A DNA stretch of 64,000 nucleotides from Phalacrocorax aristotelis (taxonomy: Eukaryota; Chordata; Aves; Suliformes; Phalacrocoracidae), in the NCBI RefSeq assembly GCF_949628215.1, contig NC_134310.1, positions 11,173,401 through 11,237,400 of the forward strand, read 5' to 3'. The notes under the pieces are model-generated. The model was not told the DNA's origin and did no database searches. It saw only the letters and a list, made by a program, of their open reading frames with translations. The position numbers were made by a program, and so were the translations under genes. Shown in pieces: positions 10,364 through 23,262 of this stretch. Each line of letters begins with the position of its first letter. Positions within the stretch are counted from its first letter, which is position 1.

Positions 10364-10857
10364 TGTCGTGGTTTAGCCGGCAGCTCAGCCCCACACAGTC
10401 GCTCGCTCACTCCCCCACCGGTAGATGGGGGAGAGAATCAGAAGGGTCACGCTCATGGGTTGGGATAAGAACAGTTTAATAATTAAAATTAAAAGAAACA
10501 ACAACAGAAATGCAATGTAAAGGAGAACAATGAGAGGCGCAAAGCCCCGGGGGAGGGGGGGAAGGGAGGGGAGAGGGAGAACGAACCGCCAAAACAAACC
10601 GCACGCACCACAGCCGCTCACCACCCGCCGACCCGACGGCACGCCGCTGCCGAGGCGTAAACAGCCCCCCCTCAATATACTGGTCATGGTGTCACATGGT
10701 ATGGAATGAACCTGCCATTGGCCAGTCGGGGTCAGCCGCCCCCACCATGGCCCTGCCCCTCCCAGCCTCCCCCCACGCTGCAGAGCGCAGGAAGCTGGAA
10801 AGGTAGCTGACCCCCACAGTGAGAAGAATTAACCCCTTCTCAGACAAATCCAGCACA
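10364..10857 (-). repeat. 5' LTR of ERV-A, family L2
   Basis: 494 bp from TGTGCTGGATTTG to AACCACGACA on the minus strand. It pairs with 4388-4864 and differs at many positions including small indels, so the insertion is not recent. Confidence 0.92.
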
Positions 10858-12010
10858 TACTCCTATTTTGCCCATAAAGAAGCCTCACTCTCAGGAATAT
10901 AGGTTAGTACAAGATTTATGAGAAATTAACGTGAGAACTATAGATGTACACCCTGTGGTCCCAAATCCCTATACTCTCCTTGCCTCAGTTCCTGACAGGA
11001 ACATTTACTTTACAGTGTTGGACTTGAAAGATCCTTTCTTTTGCGTACCTGTGGATGAACAGAGTCAGACCATTTTTGCCTTTGAATGGGAAATCCTGAC
11101 TACAGGATTGAAGATGCAGGTCTGTTGGACTGTCTTTCCCCAAGGGTTCAAAAATAGCCTCACATTGTTTGGTAATGCATTGGTGAAGGAATTAGAGCAA
11201 TGGCACAACAAGCATAATACCCTAACACTGTTACAGTATGTAGATGACTTATTGATTGGTTCAGTTACCTATGAAGGGTGTTTGGAAGCCACAATTAGCT
11301 TGCTCAGTTTTCTGGGCTCAGCAGGTTATTGAGTTTATAAAAGGAAGGCCCAGATAGGAAAAGAAAGGGTCCAATATATGTGATGTAAAGTCACAAAAGG
11401 ACAGAGAGATTTAAATGCTGACAGAAAGGAGGCCATTTGCAGAATTTCTGTACCAACCTCAAAGAAACAATTAAGGGAATTTTTAGGTATGGCTGGGTGG
11501 TGTCAGCTATGGATCCCTAATTTCAGACTAATTGCCAAGCCATTATATACTGCCACAAAAGGAACTGAAGGGATTCTAGAATGGACAACAGAATGCCATA
11601 AAAGTTTTGATGAAATTAAGAGAAAATTAATGGAAGCCCCTGCCTTAGGTCTTCCAAATCTGAGAAAACCCTTTCAATTATATGTACATGAAAGACAACA
11701 AAGTGGTGTTGGGAGTGCTGACACAAAAACTGGGGAGGCTGGAAAAGACTAGTGGGATACTTTTCCAATCGATTGGATGAGGTTAGTAAAGGCTGGCCTG
11801 CCTGCTTGAGGGCCGTAGCAGCAACTGTAGCTTTGATTGAGGAATCTCAAAAACTGACACTAGGTCAACTGATCACTGTGCTTGTACCTCATGCTGTATC
11901 GTCTCCCCTTGAAAACAAGGGACACCACTGGATTTCCCCAAATAGGTTAGTGAGATAAAGCCATATTACTAGAACAAGACAATGTCACACTTTCCCTAAA
12001 TGCTTCCCTA
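10858..12010 (+). pseudogene. pol: class I ERV pol (reverse transcriptase to RNase H connection)
   Basis: The continuation of the plus-strand class I provirus whose gag is at 1-662. Visible motifs in order: TPILPIKKP and EYRLVQDL (RT N-terminus), YFTVLDLKDPFF (first catalytic Asp), FPQGFKNS, QYVDDLLIG (polymerase YVDD box), then after a frame change FRLIAKPLYTATKG, APALGLPNLRKPF and LRAVAATVALIEE (connection/RNase H start). Stops lie at about 10918, 11330 and 11750. Homology fades at about 12010, before the RNase H active site, so the right side of the provirus is lost. The YVDD box and the connection motifs fit gamma-type polymerases rather than the YIDD ERVL group. Confidence 0.9.
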
Positions 12011-12185
12011 ACTGTTTAAAATTGCTGGAACTACAGGAATATTGGGGGAACCAAAAATAAAAAATAAGAATAAAATATCCATAAAGTCAAAGGTACTATG
12101 CAGACACATTTAAAAAAATGAGATGTTTAGAACTTGATATGCACTGTGCCAGTTTATTTTTAAAAGTATTCAATTTGTAATTGCT

Positions 12186-13228
12186 TGTATTGAGTTTATG
12201 CGGCAAGGTTTTGATACCAGGGGGCGGGGCTGCAGAGGTGGCTTCTGTATGAACAGGTCAGGAGCTGCCCCTATGTCAGACAGAGCCAGTTCCCTCTGGC
12301 TCCAAAACAGAACCTCCACTGGCCAATGCTGAGCCAATCAGCAATGTTGGTTGGTGTCACCTCGGTAAGAACATATTTAGGAAAGGGTAAAAAATGCTGC
12401 GCATCAGCTGTGAGAGAGAGGATTAAGAAAAATGTGAGAGAAACAACTATGCAGACACCAAGGTCAGGGAAGAAGGAGGGGGAGGAGGTGCTCCAGGCAC
12501 CAGAGCAGGTATTCTCCTGCAAGCCCATGGAGAAGACCATGGTGAAGCAGATTTTCCCCCTGTAAGCCCATGGAAGACCACATGAGAGCAGATATCCACA
12601 CAGCAGCCTGTGGAGGACCCCAAAACAGAGCAGGTAGATATGCCCTGAAGGAAGCTGCAGCCCATGGAGAGCCCACGCTGGAGCAGACTTCTGGCAGGAG
12701 ATGTGGCCCATGGGGGACTTACGCTGGAGCAGTCTGTTCCTGAAGGTATATACCATGGAAAGGACCCGTACTGGAGCAGTTTGTGAATGACTGTATCCTG
12801 TGGGAGGGACTCTATGCAGGAGCAGAACATTGTGAGGAGGAAGGAGTGGCAGAGACAAAGCATTATGAACTGACCGTAACCCCTATTCCCCATCCCCTAG
12901 TGCCACTTGTCGGGGGAGGAGGTATAAGATTTATCAGTGAAGTTGAGCCTGGGAAGACGGGAGGGGTGGGAGGAAGGTGTTTTTAGTTTTGTAGTTTTGT
13001 CTTTGCTTCTCACTATCCTACCCTATTTTTAATTAGCAATAAATTAAATTGATCTTCCCCAAGTCGAGCTTGTTTTGCCCATGACAGTAATTGGTGAGTG
13101 ACCTCTATGTCTTCATCTTGACCCACGAGCTTTTTTTCATCTTATTTTCTTCCCCTGTCCTGCTGAGGAGGGGGAGTGACAGAGCAGCTCAGTGGGCATC
13201 TGGTGGCCAGCCAAGGTTAACCCACCAC
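12186..13228 (+). repeat. solo LTR, family L4, with internal repeats
   Basis: Starts TGTATTGAGTTTATG and ends GGTTAACCCACCAC, with an AATAAA signal near 13028. The same family occurs at 60911-61518. About 48-bp units (CCATGGAG..CCCACGCTGGAGCAG) fill 12520-12830 and resemble the tandem repeats of the non-autonomous elements. Lies 270 bp downstream (in PSIP1 sense) of the third coding exon. Confidence 0.7.
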
Positions 13229-14865
<1,637 letters not shown>

Positions 14866-14869
14866 AGGA

Positions 14870-15650
14870 GTTGTCTGGAGGGTGGAGTGGTGTGGAGGCA
14901 TCACGGCCAGGCTCTGTGATAAATGGGAACTCAAGGTACCACGGAGCTGGTACGCTGCATATTTACCACCCTGGGCCAACAGTCTGTCATACTTTTGACA
15001 AAATGCTGTCCTTTTGGTGAACTTTGTTCATTATAACATCATTACAATACCAAAACACAGCTCCATCCCAAAAGTTACCTGCCTCTAAGGTTCGACCACC
15101 CCTCACTGGGCATGCGCTTTGAATTTCTTCTAGCCTACGCTTTTAAAAGTAAAGCAAGGAAATTTTACACCAATCATAATAAAGGTATGTATGACTAGAG
15201 TCACTCAAGCTCCATCTGAAAGATAAAAAATAGTATAAAATGTGTGAAGAGAAAGAGGGTGTTGGGGAAGATACCATCGCGTACCACTCTGACTTCTGGG
15301 ACCAGTCGATGGGCTGAGCCTCTCTTTCCCCCCACTGGGACTCCTTTGGGTAAGACTGGAAACCTCTATAGAGTCACTTTAAATCCCTTAATGTATTAGA
15401 GTTGCTTTGCTTCATATTAGAGTCACTTCATATTTGTTTTGCACACTTGTAGCCTAGCAGTGTACTCATATCTTTGGTATTTATGTGTGTGTTGTAACCA
15501 GCAATCTTATCACCGGTAATCTAAAGAACCTGTGTATCTGTTGCTTTAATAAATTGCACTATTTGTTAATCTAGCCGTGATCATTCTCAGTGAACGCGAC
15601 CTGCTTGGGCATCTGCCAAATTAGTTACTAACAACAAACACTCTGATGAG
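14870..15650 (+). repeat. LTR-like sequence with internal splice-donor motif
   Basis: A TATA box (TATAAAAT, 15234), a GTAAGA donor motif (15350) and an AATAAA (15548) occur in this order on the plus strand, with CT-rich sequence just before the donor. The same order and spacing are seen in the LTRs at 43700-44540 and 51465-52180. Ends are approximate; the call rests on architecture, not on a matching second copy. Confidence 0.4.
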
Positions 15651-17117
15651 TGGTTGCTTCTATAATCCTTAGAAAATAAACCATTGACCAAGTCTGAGAC
15701 TAAGACTGGGCTTAGCCGCACCTAGACTCCTCTCAGAGAAGGAGTTTAGAAAGCAAGGGTGTCCTGTCTGAACCTCATGACTCAACGGTAGGGTGTCTCC
15801 CTAGCCACTCCTCAGACTCCTACCATTAACGCAACACTACATTTTTTTCTAAGCCAGACCTGGGAAAACAAGATAATAAAGTACTAAACACCAATATTCT
15901 ACTTTGTACTGCAGAACATTAAGGCACATAAAGTTTCTGCTGTAGTACCACGTCCTCTAGAGTTAGGATTTCACAGTAGCAGTCCAACTGCTGTTAATAG
16001 CAAAACAGAAAACCTCAGTGACCAACATTCTCATTTTCACCCATGTGCCTATATCCAGCTCTGTCTCACAAAGTATAAATCTAAGACCCAATTGCTTGAA
16101 TTGAAGATGCTGCTACTGTTTATATGAGATAGTTCATGGCAAAGTTCAAACAAAAACCCCCTAAGTTTCATTTCCCCATTTTTTTCATCATTTCTGTAAT
16201 GAAGTATTTGAGACTTACTCCTTATTCATTTAGATAAGATAAAGAGAAGTTGCAAGTCATCTAGGAAGCTTAAGCATTTCCTACTCCAGTTGTGTAAAAC
16301 AATCTAATCTTTCACAGTGGCTATCGTCCATCTCTCTGCAGAAGGTTGTTAGAGAGCATCCACATACTTGCAAAGCCTACTTAACCAGAGCAAAAGGGGG
16401 AATGGGGGAAGAAAGACAGACAGATGAAAGGGAAAGCATTGCTTCTTTTCTTTCCTTTGCTCTGAAAGGAAGCATTTTTCCACAGTTGCAAGTCTCTGCA
16501 CACGCTGTTCAGACTTGGAGAAACACTAGAAATTAGCTACCTTGCTAAGGTCATGTAGCTTACTGGGTTTTTGCAGTTAAATCCCCATACACAAGAAGGA
16601 GAAAAGGTCAAGGAAACCTAAACAGGACAGATATCACCCTGATGTATAGGGTTCAGGATCTATACTTCATATAATAGCAGGCATGAAACTAACTGGGGTG
16701 AGATCTTAGGCATCAAATGCACCTCTTCACTTTTTCTCAAAACTTCCCCGTCTCCCCCTCAAAGGACTCAAATGCTACTTATTCCATAGTTTTCAGCTTT
16801 ATTTCATTTTCCTTTAAAACACAGTTTTGAGGATACATGGGACTATAATTAAAATCCCTTACAAAAGAAAGAAAGATATGTCAATCATACCACTTTGGGC
16901 AGGTTCTTACTTTTTTACTGGGCAGGAAAAAGTGCACGTTGCAGAGGATAGACTATAACCACACCATTTCACAGCAACTGTGGAAAGCAAGCTGCCTATC
17001 TTGCCACTAGAGATTAAGAAAATATAGTCTGCCACTGAATCACATAATTTTCAAACACACGATGCAAACTGTTAAGCTACTGTTAAGATGTCCTGCCCTT
17101 TAATCTAAAGGACTTAC
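15651..17117. other. PSIP1 intron, no feature seen
   Basis: Unique-looking AT-rich intron sequence. The first 200 bp may belong to the LTR-like element to the left. Confidence 0.4.
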
Positions 17118-17194
17118 GTCTCGTGAGTGCCAAAAAAGAATATAGGCATTTTATTCATAGGAGGTTTTACTGCTCCATCTGGAATTTCATCCAC
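17118..17194 (-). CDS. PSIP1: PSIP1 (LEDGF/p75) coding exon 2 of this window
   Basis: 77 bp on the minus strand, with acceptor TCTCTTAG before 17194 and a GTAAGT donor after 17118. It encodes VDEIPDGAVKPPMNKMPIFF, then FGTHET, ending with two bases of a threonine codon completed by the next exon. These are PWWP residues 25-50, including Phe44 of the aromatic cage that reads trimethylated H3K36. Phase 0 at its start fits the exon at 40462-40533. Open and conserved. Confidence 0.93.
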
Positions 17195-17365
17195 CTAAGA
17201 GAAAGAGAGACTAGAATTAAAGTTTAGTAACAATTAAAAACATTCTAGGGGAAAACACTTAAGTAATAACCTGAAGAAACAAAATACTATCAAAATAGTT
17301 AGAGAGATCTAAACAAGACTCAAGGATTACATATTTTTAAAAAAACCAAAGAAACAAGTGATATT

Positions 17366-18000
17366 TGTAATGGTATGTAGAAGGAGAGTGTCTGCTCCTT
17401 TAAGTGTATCTGGTCAAGGACCTTTTCAATGCAAAAAAGGTATAATAAGAAAAGGAGGAAGCCATAAACAAGAATATACAGGGACACAAACCTGACCAAC
17501 AAATAATAAGGGATGCAGTGACCAGAACCAAACCTATTCCCTCATTCTAACTGTTAAGGATATGTGGAGTGTGAGAATGTTTATTCCAGGTTATCTAATC
17601 AGGGACCTTGTCAGCTGGGAAACTAAGGAAAAGGGGGAAGCCAGAAACATAATATACAGAGACACAGACCTGACAAACCAAACACGGAGAGTGAAAAGAA
17701 ACAGACCTTGCCACTCACACTAATTAGCGGGCTATCAAGAAACTACAGGCACCACTTCCAGGAAGAACAACCTGGACTTCACAACTAAGATTATAAACCA
17801 GGGGAGATCCCAGACACCAGACTGGGAGGGATAAGGGAATCAATAGAACTATGCAAATCCATGAAGGGACATGTTGAGCAAACAGAGAGCAGGGAGAAAC
17901 AAAGAGGGGTTAGAAAGAAAGTTAAAACCAGGGCTGGTCAATATGCTTGTCTAGCTGAGCTCTGTGTCTGATCAGTGCAGTCTGTCCTATCTACTGGTTG
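17366..18000 (+). repeat. LTR fragment, same family as 46177-48643
   Basis: Starts TGTAATGGTATGTAGAAGG and carries CTTTAAGTGTATCTGGTCAA. Both are shared (reverse strand) with the left edge of the long LTR at 46177-48643, as is the later CTGATCAGTGCAGTCTGTCC block near 17970. Similarity ends near 18000; the right end is unclear. Confidence 0.6.
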
Positions 18001-18448
18001 AAGTTGCAAAACGGGAAAGCAGTAGCCTCATCCCTCAGCCTGGGCAGAAACCCTGGATTCACCGGACTGGGCTCCAGCAGACAAGCAAGAGGGAGTCCTG
18101 TGCTGGAGAAGGCAGCTGCACTCATAATATCCTTTAACGATACTAACAAGTGTTAAAAAAGAAAATAGCATCAATAATTTTCAAATTACCAAATAAAGGA
18201 TGGAGTATAGGTTAAAAGCAGTATTCAGTTCCTCCCAAAGATCACCTCCTCACCATAATCTACAGCAACACTTCCTGTTCCCATACCCAGCTGATGACAT
18301 GCCCAAGCCCAAATGTCATATCTTATGAAAAAATATAGAGGCTGTTTTGGGGTTTTTTGTTTTGTTTTAAAATAATTCTAACCTCTGAATATTTTGTATA
18401 CAAGCCCGCAACCATGAACTCCAGTAAAGTGGTCACTGAACTTGTCAT

Positions 18449-18650
18449 CACAGAATGTCAGACTCACAGAAAGGTTGAGGTTGGAAAGGACCGCTGGAGG
18501 TCATCTGGTCCAATCCCCCTGCTCAAGCTGGGCCACCCAGAGCTGTTTACCCATGAACATGACAAGATGGCTTTTCAAAGTTTCCAAGGAGGGAGACTCC
18601 ACAACATCTCTGAGTAACCTACTCCAGTGCTCACCCACCCTCATTTATCA
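18449..18650 (-). mobile_element. CR1 LINE 3' end fragment
   Basis: Carries the typical CR1 3' UTR read on the minus strand (GGTTGGAAAGGACC and GGTCATCTGGTCCAA), with the tail repeat at the left. About 200 bp, directly followed by a plus-strand CR1. Confidence 0.8.
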
Positions 18651-18931
18651 GCAGTCCTGCTTAAAAGGGGAGGTCCCACATGACTGGAGGCTTGCCAATG
18701 TGACTCCCATCTACAGGAAGGGCCGGAAGAGAGGATCCAGGGAACTACAGGCCTGTCAGCCTGACCTCGGTATCAGGGAAAATTATGGAGTGATACAGCT
18801 TGACTGAGCTCACTAGGCAAGTGCAGGACATCCAGGGGATCAGGCACAGCCAGCATGGGCCCATGAAAGGCAGGTCCTGCCTGACCAACCTGATCTCCTT
18901 CTATGACCAGGTGACCCACCTCGTGGATGAG

Positions 18932-19983
18932 TGTCATGGTTTCAGCTGGGATAGAGTTAAATTTCTTCGTAGTAGTGTCGTGGTTTAGCCGGCAGCTCAG
19001 CCCCACACAGTCACTCGCTCACTCCCCCACTGATAGATGGGGAGAGAATCAGAAGGGTAATGCTCATGGGTTGGGATAAGAACAGTTTACTAATTAAAAT
19101 TAAAAGAAACAACAACAGAAATGCATTGTAAAGGAGAACAACGAGAGGCGCAAAGCCCTGGGGGAGGGAGGGGAGAGGGGGACGAACCGCCGAAACAAAC
19201 TGCACTTGCCACTCACCACCCGCCGACACGCCCCTCCCAAGCCGCCAACTGCCCACCCTTCATATACTGGTCATGGTTTCACATGGTATGGAATGAACAT
19301 GCCATTGGCCAGTCGGGGTCAGCCGCCCCCGCCATGGCCCTGCCCCTCCCAGCCTCCCGCCAAGTGGCAGAGTGCGGGAAGCTGGAAAGGTAGCCGACCC
19401 CCACAGTGAGGAGAATTAACCACTTCTCAGCCAAAACCAGCACAAGTAGCTAGTACGGGGCTATGTTTTGGATTTTTGCTGGAAACAGCGGTGATAATGT
19501 GGAGATGTTTTAGTTGTTGCTAAGTAGTGCTTACACTGGTCAAGGACTTTTCCAGCTCCCCGTGCTCTGCTGGGGGCACAAGAAGCTGGGAGGGGACACA
19601 GCCAGGACAGCTGACCCAAACTGACCAACAGGATATTCCATACCACATGACGTCATGCTCAGTATATAAAGCTGGGGGAAGAAGAAGGAAGGGGGGGACA
19701 TTCAGAGTGATGGCGTTTGTCTTCCAAGGTAACCATTACACATGATGGAACCCTGCTTTCCTGGAGATGGCTGAACACCTGCCTGCGGATGGGAAGTAGT
19801 GAATGAATTCCTTGTTTTGCTTTGCTTCCACGCACAGCTTTTGCTTTACCTATTAAACTGTCTTTATCTCAACCGATGAGTTACCTCACTTTTACTCTTC
19901 TGATTCTCTCCCCCGTCCCACCAGGGGGGAGTGAGCAAGCGGCTGCGTGGTGCTTGGTTGCTGACTGGGGCTAAGCCATGACA
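18932..19983 (+). mobile_element. solo LTR, family L1, inserted in CR1
   Basis: TGTCATGGTTTCAGCTGGG to CTAAGCCATGACA, flanked by ATGAG at 18927-18931 and 19984-19988. It is itself split by the L2 LTR at 18976-19444. Its own length is about 580 bp, with the TATA box at about 19661. Confidence 0.95.
18976..19444 (-). mobile_element. solo LTR, family L2, inserted in the L1 LTR
   Basis: 469 bp, plus strand TGTCGTGGTTTAGCC to ACCAGCACA, flanked by perfect AGTAG target duplications (18971-18975 and 19445-19449). Same family as the ERV-A LTRs. Confidence 0.95.
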
Positions 19984-20834
19984 ATGAGGGAAAGGCTGTG
20001 GATGATGTCTACCTGGACTTTAGTAATGCCTTTGATACTGTCTCCCACAGCATCCTTCTAGAGAAGCTGGAAGCTCGTGGCTTGGAAAGGTGTACTCTTT
20101 GCTGGGTAAAAAACTGGCTGGATGGACAAGCCCAGAGAGTTGTGGTGAATGGAGCTAAATCCAGTTGGCGACTGGTCACGAGCGGGGTTCCCCAGGGCTC
20201 AGTTTTGGGGCCAGTCTTGTTTCATATCTTTATCAATGATCTGGATGAGGGGATCGAGTGTGCCCTCAGTAAGTTTGCAGAAGACACCAAGTTGGGCAGG
20301 AGTGTTGATTTGCTCGAGGGTAGGAAGGTTCTACAGAGGGATCAGGAGAGGCTGGATCGATGGGCCGAGGCCAACTGTATGAGGTTTAACAAGGCCAAGT
20401 GCCAAGTCCTGCACTTGGGTCACAAGAATCCCATGCAATTCTACAGGCTTGGGGAAGAGTGTCTGGAGAGCCGCCCAGTGGAGAAGGATCTGGGGGTGCT
20501 GTTTGACAGCTGGCTGAACATGAGGCAGCAGTGTGCCCAGGTGGCCAAGAAGGCCAACAGCATCCTGGCTTGTATCAGGAATAGTGTGGGCAGCAGGAGC
20601 AGGGAAGCGACCGTGCCCCTGTACTCGGCACTGGTGAGGCCACACCTTGAATACTGCGTTCAGTTTTGGGGCCCTCAGTACAAGAAGTACATTGAGTTGC
20701 TGGAGCGTGTCCAGAGAAGGGCAAGGAAGCTGGTGAATGGTATGGAAAACAAGTCTTATGAGGAGAGGTTGAGGGAGCTGGGGTTGTTTGTTCTGGAGAA
20801 GAGGAGGCTGAGGGGGAACCTTATCGCACTCTAG
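19984..20834 (+). pseudogene. CR1 ORF2 reverse transcriptase, C-terminal part
   Basis: A 279-codon open stretch with LINE-type RT features: [20 protein letters not shown] (first catalytic Asp), [14 protein letters not shown], and FAEDTKLG where active CR1 has FADDTKL. The second catalytic Asp of the DD pair is therefore Glu here, a loss of the catalytic pair. [11 protein letters not shown] and the RRxRGNL end follow. A TAG at 20832-20834 ends it about 75 codons early. CR1 ORF2 would copy its own RNA at nicked target DNA; this copy is dead. Confidence 0.92.
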
Positions 20835-21171
20835 AACTACCTGAAAGGAAGTTGTAGTGAGGTGGGTCTCTTCTCCCAGGACCCTAGCGATAGAACGAGA
20901 GGAAACAGCCTCAAGCAGCATCAGGGGAGGTTTAGATTGGATATTTGGAAAAATTTCTTTACTGAAAGAGTGGTCAGGCATTGGAACAGAATGCCCAGGG
21001 AGGTGGTGGAATCACCATCCCTGGAGGTGTTCAGAAGATATGTAGACGTGGCACTTGAGTACATGGTTTAGGAGACATGGTAGTGTTTGGTTGACGGCTG
21101 GACTTGATGATCCTAGAGGTCTTTTCTAACCTTAATGATGCTATGATTCTATAATTCTATGACTCTATGAA

Positions 21172-21812
21172 AAGAGCCTGGCTCCATCCTCTTTGCACCC
21201 TCCCTTCAGGCATTTATATATATTTGTAAGATCCCCCCATGGGCCCTCTCTTCTCTAGGCTAAACATCATCATCTTTGTGGCCCTTTGCTGGACTCTCTC
21301 CAGTATGTCCATGTCTCTCTTGTCCTGGGGATCCCAGAACTAAACGCAGGACTCCAGGTGTGGCCTCACCGGTGCTGAGTAAAGGGAAAGAATCACCTCC
21401 CTCAACCTGCTGGCAATGCTTACCCTTCTTTGTCACAAGGGCACGCTGCTGGCTCATGTTCAACCTAGTGTCCACCAGGACACCCAGGTCCTTTTCTGCA
21501 AAGCTTCTTTCCATTTGGGTGGCCACCAGCATGTATGAGTGCATGGTTTTGTTCTTCCCCAGGTGCAGGACATGGCACTTCGCCTTGTTGAACTTCATGA
21601 GATTCCTGTCAGCCCATTTCCCCAGCCTGTCAAGGTCCCTCTGGATGACAGCACAACCCTCTGGCATATCAGCCACTCCTCATAGTTTTATATCATCTGC
21701 AAACTTGTTGAGGTTACACTCTGTCAGATCGTCCAGGTCGTTAATGAAGGTGTTGCACATGATCAGGCCCAGTATTGACCCCTGGGGTACACAGTTACTG
21801 GCCTTCAACTAG
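21172..21812 (-). mobile_element. CR1 LINE fragment, second subfamily
   Basis: On the minus strand it reads as CR1 RT C-terminus ([34 protein letters not shown]). It lies tail-to-tail against the plus-strand CR1 on its left and lacks the terminal repeats. Confidence 0.88.
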
Positions 21813-22012
21813 ACTATATGTCACTGGTATAATTTTATTTTATTTTATATTATTTCAATTATTTCAATTATTAAACTGTTCTTATCTCAACCCGTGAGTT
21901 TTCCTACTTTTACACTTCTGATTCTCTTCCCCATCCCACCATGGAGGGAGGATGAGCGAGCAGCTGTGTGGTGCTTGGTTGCCAACTGGGGTTAAACCAC
22001 AGCAGTCCTTTT

Positions 22013-22030
22013 TGGTGCCCAACTTGGGGC
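22013..22030 (+). other. primer binding site, decayed tRNA-Lys(1,2) type
   Basis: TGGTGCCCAACTTGGGGC, differing from the ERV-A site at both CpG positions; 8 nt after the LTR end. Confidence 0.85.
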
Positions 22031-22329
22031 TTGAGTGGTTCAAGATAACAACAGATTTGATTGGAATGTATTAGAATGTATAGCTGTTATTGCTGTTTAG
22101 CTGTTATTTGGCAGGCTCCTGTGCTTGCCGTGGGGCTTTCTTGCCTTACTGTATATTAGAATCTAGTGCACATTAGTGACTCTGCTGTGCCTGGGAACAT
22201 TTTGACAACAGCAATGGCCATGTGCCTGGGCTAGTAGAGGGCCAGGGCTCTGCTGCTGTTTCTGTGCTGCTGTACTGGACAGGCTGGAACTCCAGTGTGA
22301 ACTCGAGTTGAAGGGACTGTGACCTATGG

Positions 22330-22790
22330 TTTAGTCCATGTGGTATCAGCACACCCCAAAACATCTGTGGCCGTGAATAAACCCATTCCAGAGCAGGTAT
22401 AGCTCAAAGTATCTGTGGCTGTGGTTATGTCTGTGCAACAGCAGGTATAACTCTGAAGGGACAGTGACCCAAGGATAAATCCACACTGGAGAAGGTACAC
22501 CTCAAAGGATCTGTGGCTCTGGATAAGTCCATGCTGCAGCAGGTACACCTTGAAGCATCAGCAGCTGTGCATGAGGTCATGCTGGAGCACCTCAAAGCAT
22601 TGGCCATGGATAAGCCCATGACAGAACAGGTACACCCCTGGAGAGACTGCAGACACGTGTAAGCCCATGTTAAAGCAGGTTTCCTTCTGAAGGGACTGTG
22701 GCCCATGGAGAAGGCCACCCTGGAACAGGTGCACCTCAAAGCAACTGTGGCTGATGGATAAGTCCAAGCCGGGGCAGGGGCAAGGGGAGG
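22330..22790 (+). repeat. tandem repeats of about 50 bp
   Basis: About nine degenerate units with the core GGATAAGTCCA..CTGGAGCAGGTAC; one unit is about 10 bp short (near 22562-22602). Homologous to 2243-2590. Confidence 0.85.
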
Positions 22791-23262
22791 AGCTCATTGC
22801 AGTGTTAAATCCCTATAACCTGGCCCAAAGAGACCGGGGTGAAGATTGGAATGGATATACCTTTAAATTGATGTAACCCATGATTTAAGTTGCATGTTAT
22901 GGGAATTACTAGAGCAGGAACCACCTGAAACAATGGAGGACAAGCCTTACAAGAAGCAGTGCAAGTGCAGCAGTGACCCAATTAGAGCTGGTTTTGGCAT
23001 CCAATAACTCCACGCAACGCACAACCTCTCCTGTCCTGAGTGACCACCATAATAGATGGAGCACACATTCATGGAATACATGAAAGCAGTAAATAGTTTT
23101 TGGACATCTTAAAGACATTTTACAGGGGTGGGCTATAGGCTAACAGAATGATATCTGTGTATTATATCAAAGGATGGGAAGGGGGGTGGTGATTAATGAG
23201 GTTGTATTGCATAGTGTGGGACCTGAGCATGACATAAATGGTATAGAATAAGGGGTGGATAC

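Larger units (their letters stand above)
4388..10857 (-). mobile_element. ERV-A: full-length ERVL-like provirus, env-less
   Basis: Minus-strand provirus of 6.47 kb: 5' LTR 10364-10857, primer binding site 10339-10356, gag about 8430-10298, pol (protease, RT, RNase H, integrase) 5286-8452, non-coding tail, polypurine tract, 3' LTR 4388-4864. No env lies between integrase and 3' LTR, as in ERV-L elements. The flanks (TTCTGC left, TACTCC right) match at 4 of 6 positions and may be a decayed target duplication, which would restore the host pol frame. All coding regions carry stops, many at former CpG sites. The left part of an ERV-A copy recurs at 57149-59354. Confidence 0.92.
18651..21169 (+). 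mobile_element. CR1 LINE, ORF2 part and 3' UTR, interrupted by an LTR
   Basis: 5'-truncated CR1. Reverse-transcriptase sequence begins at about 18651, is interrupted at 18932-19983 by an LTR with a perfect ATGAG target duplication, resumes at 19984 and ends in the 3' UTR with (ATTCTATG)-type tail repeats at 21140-21169. Without the LTR the element is about 1.5 kb. Confidence 0.92.
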
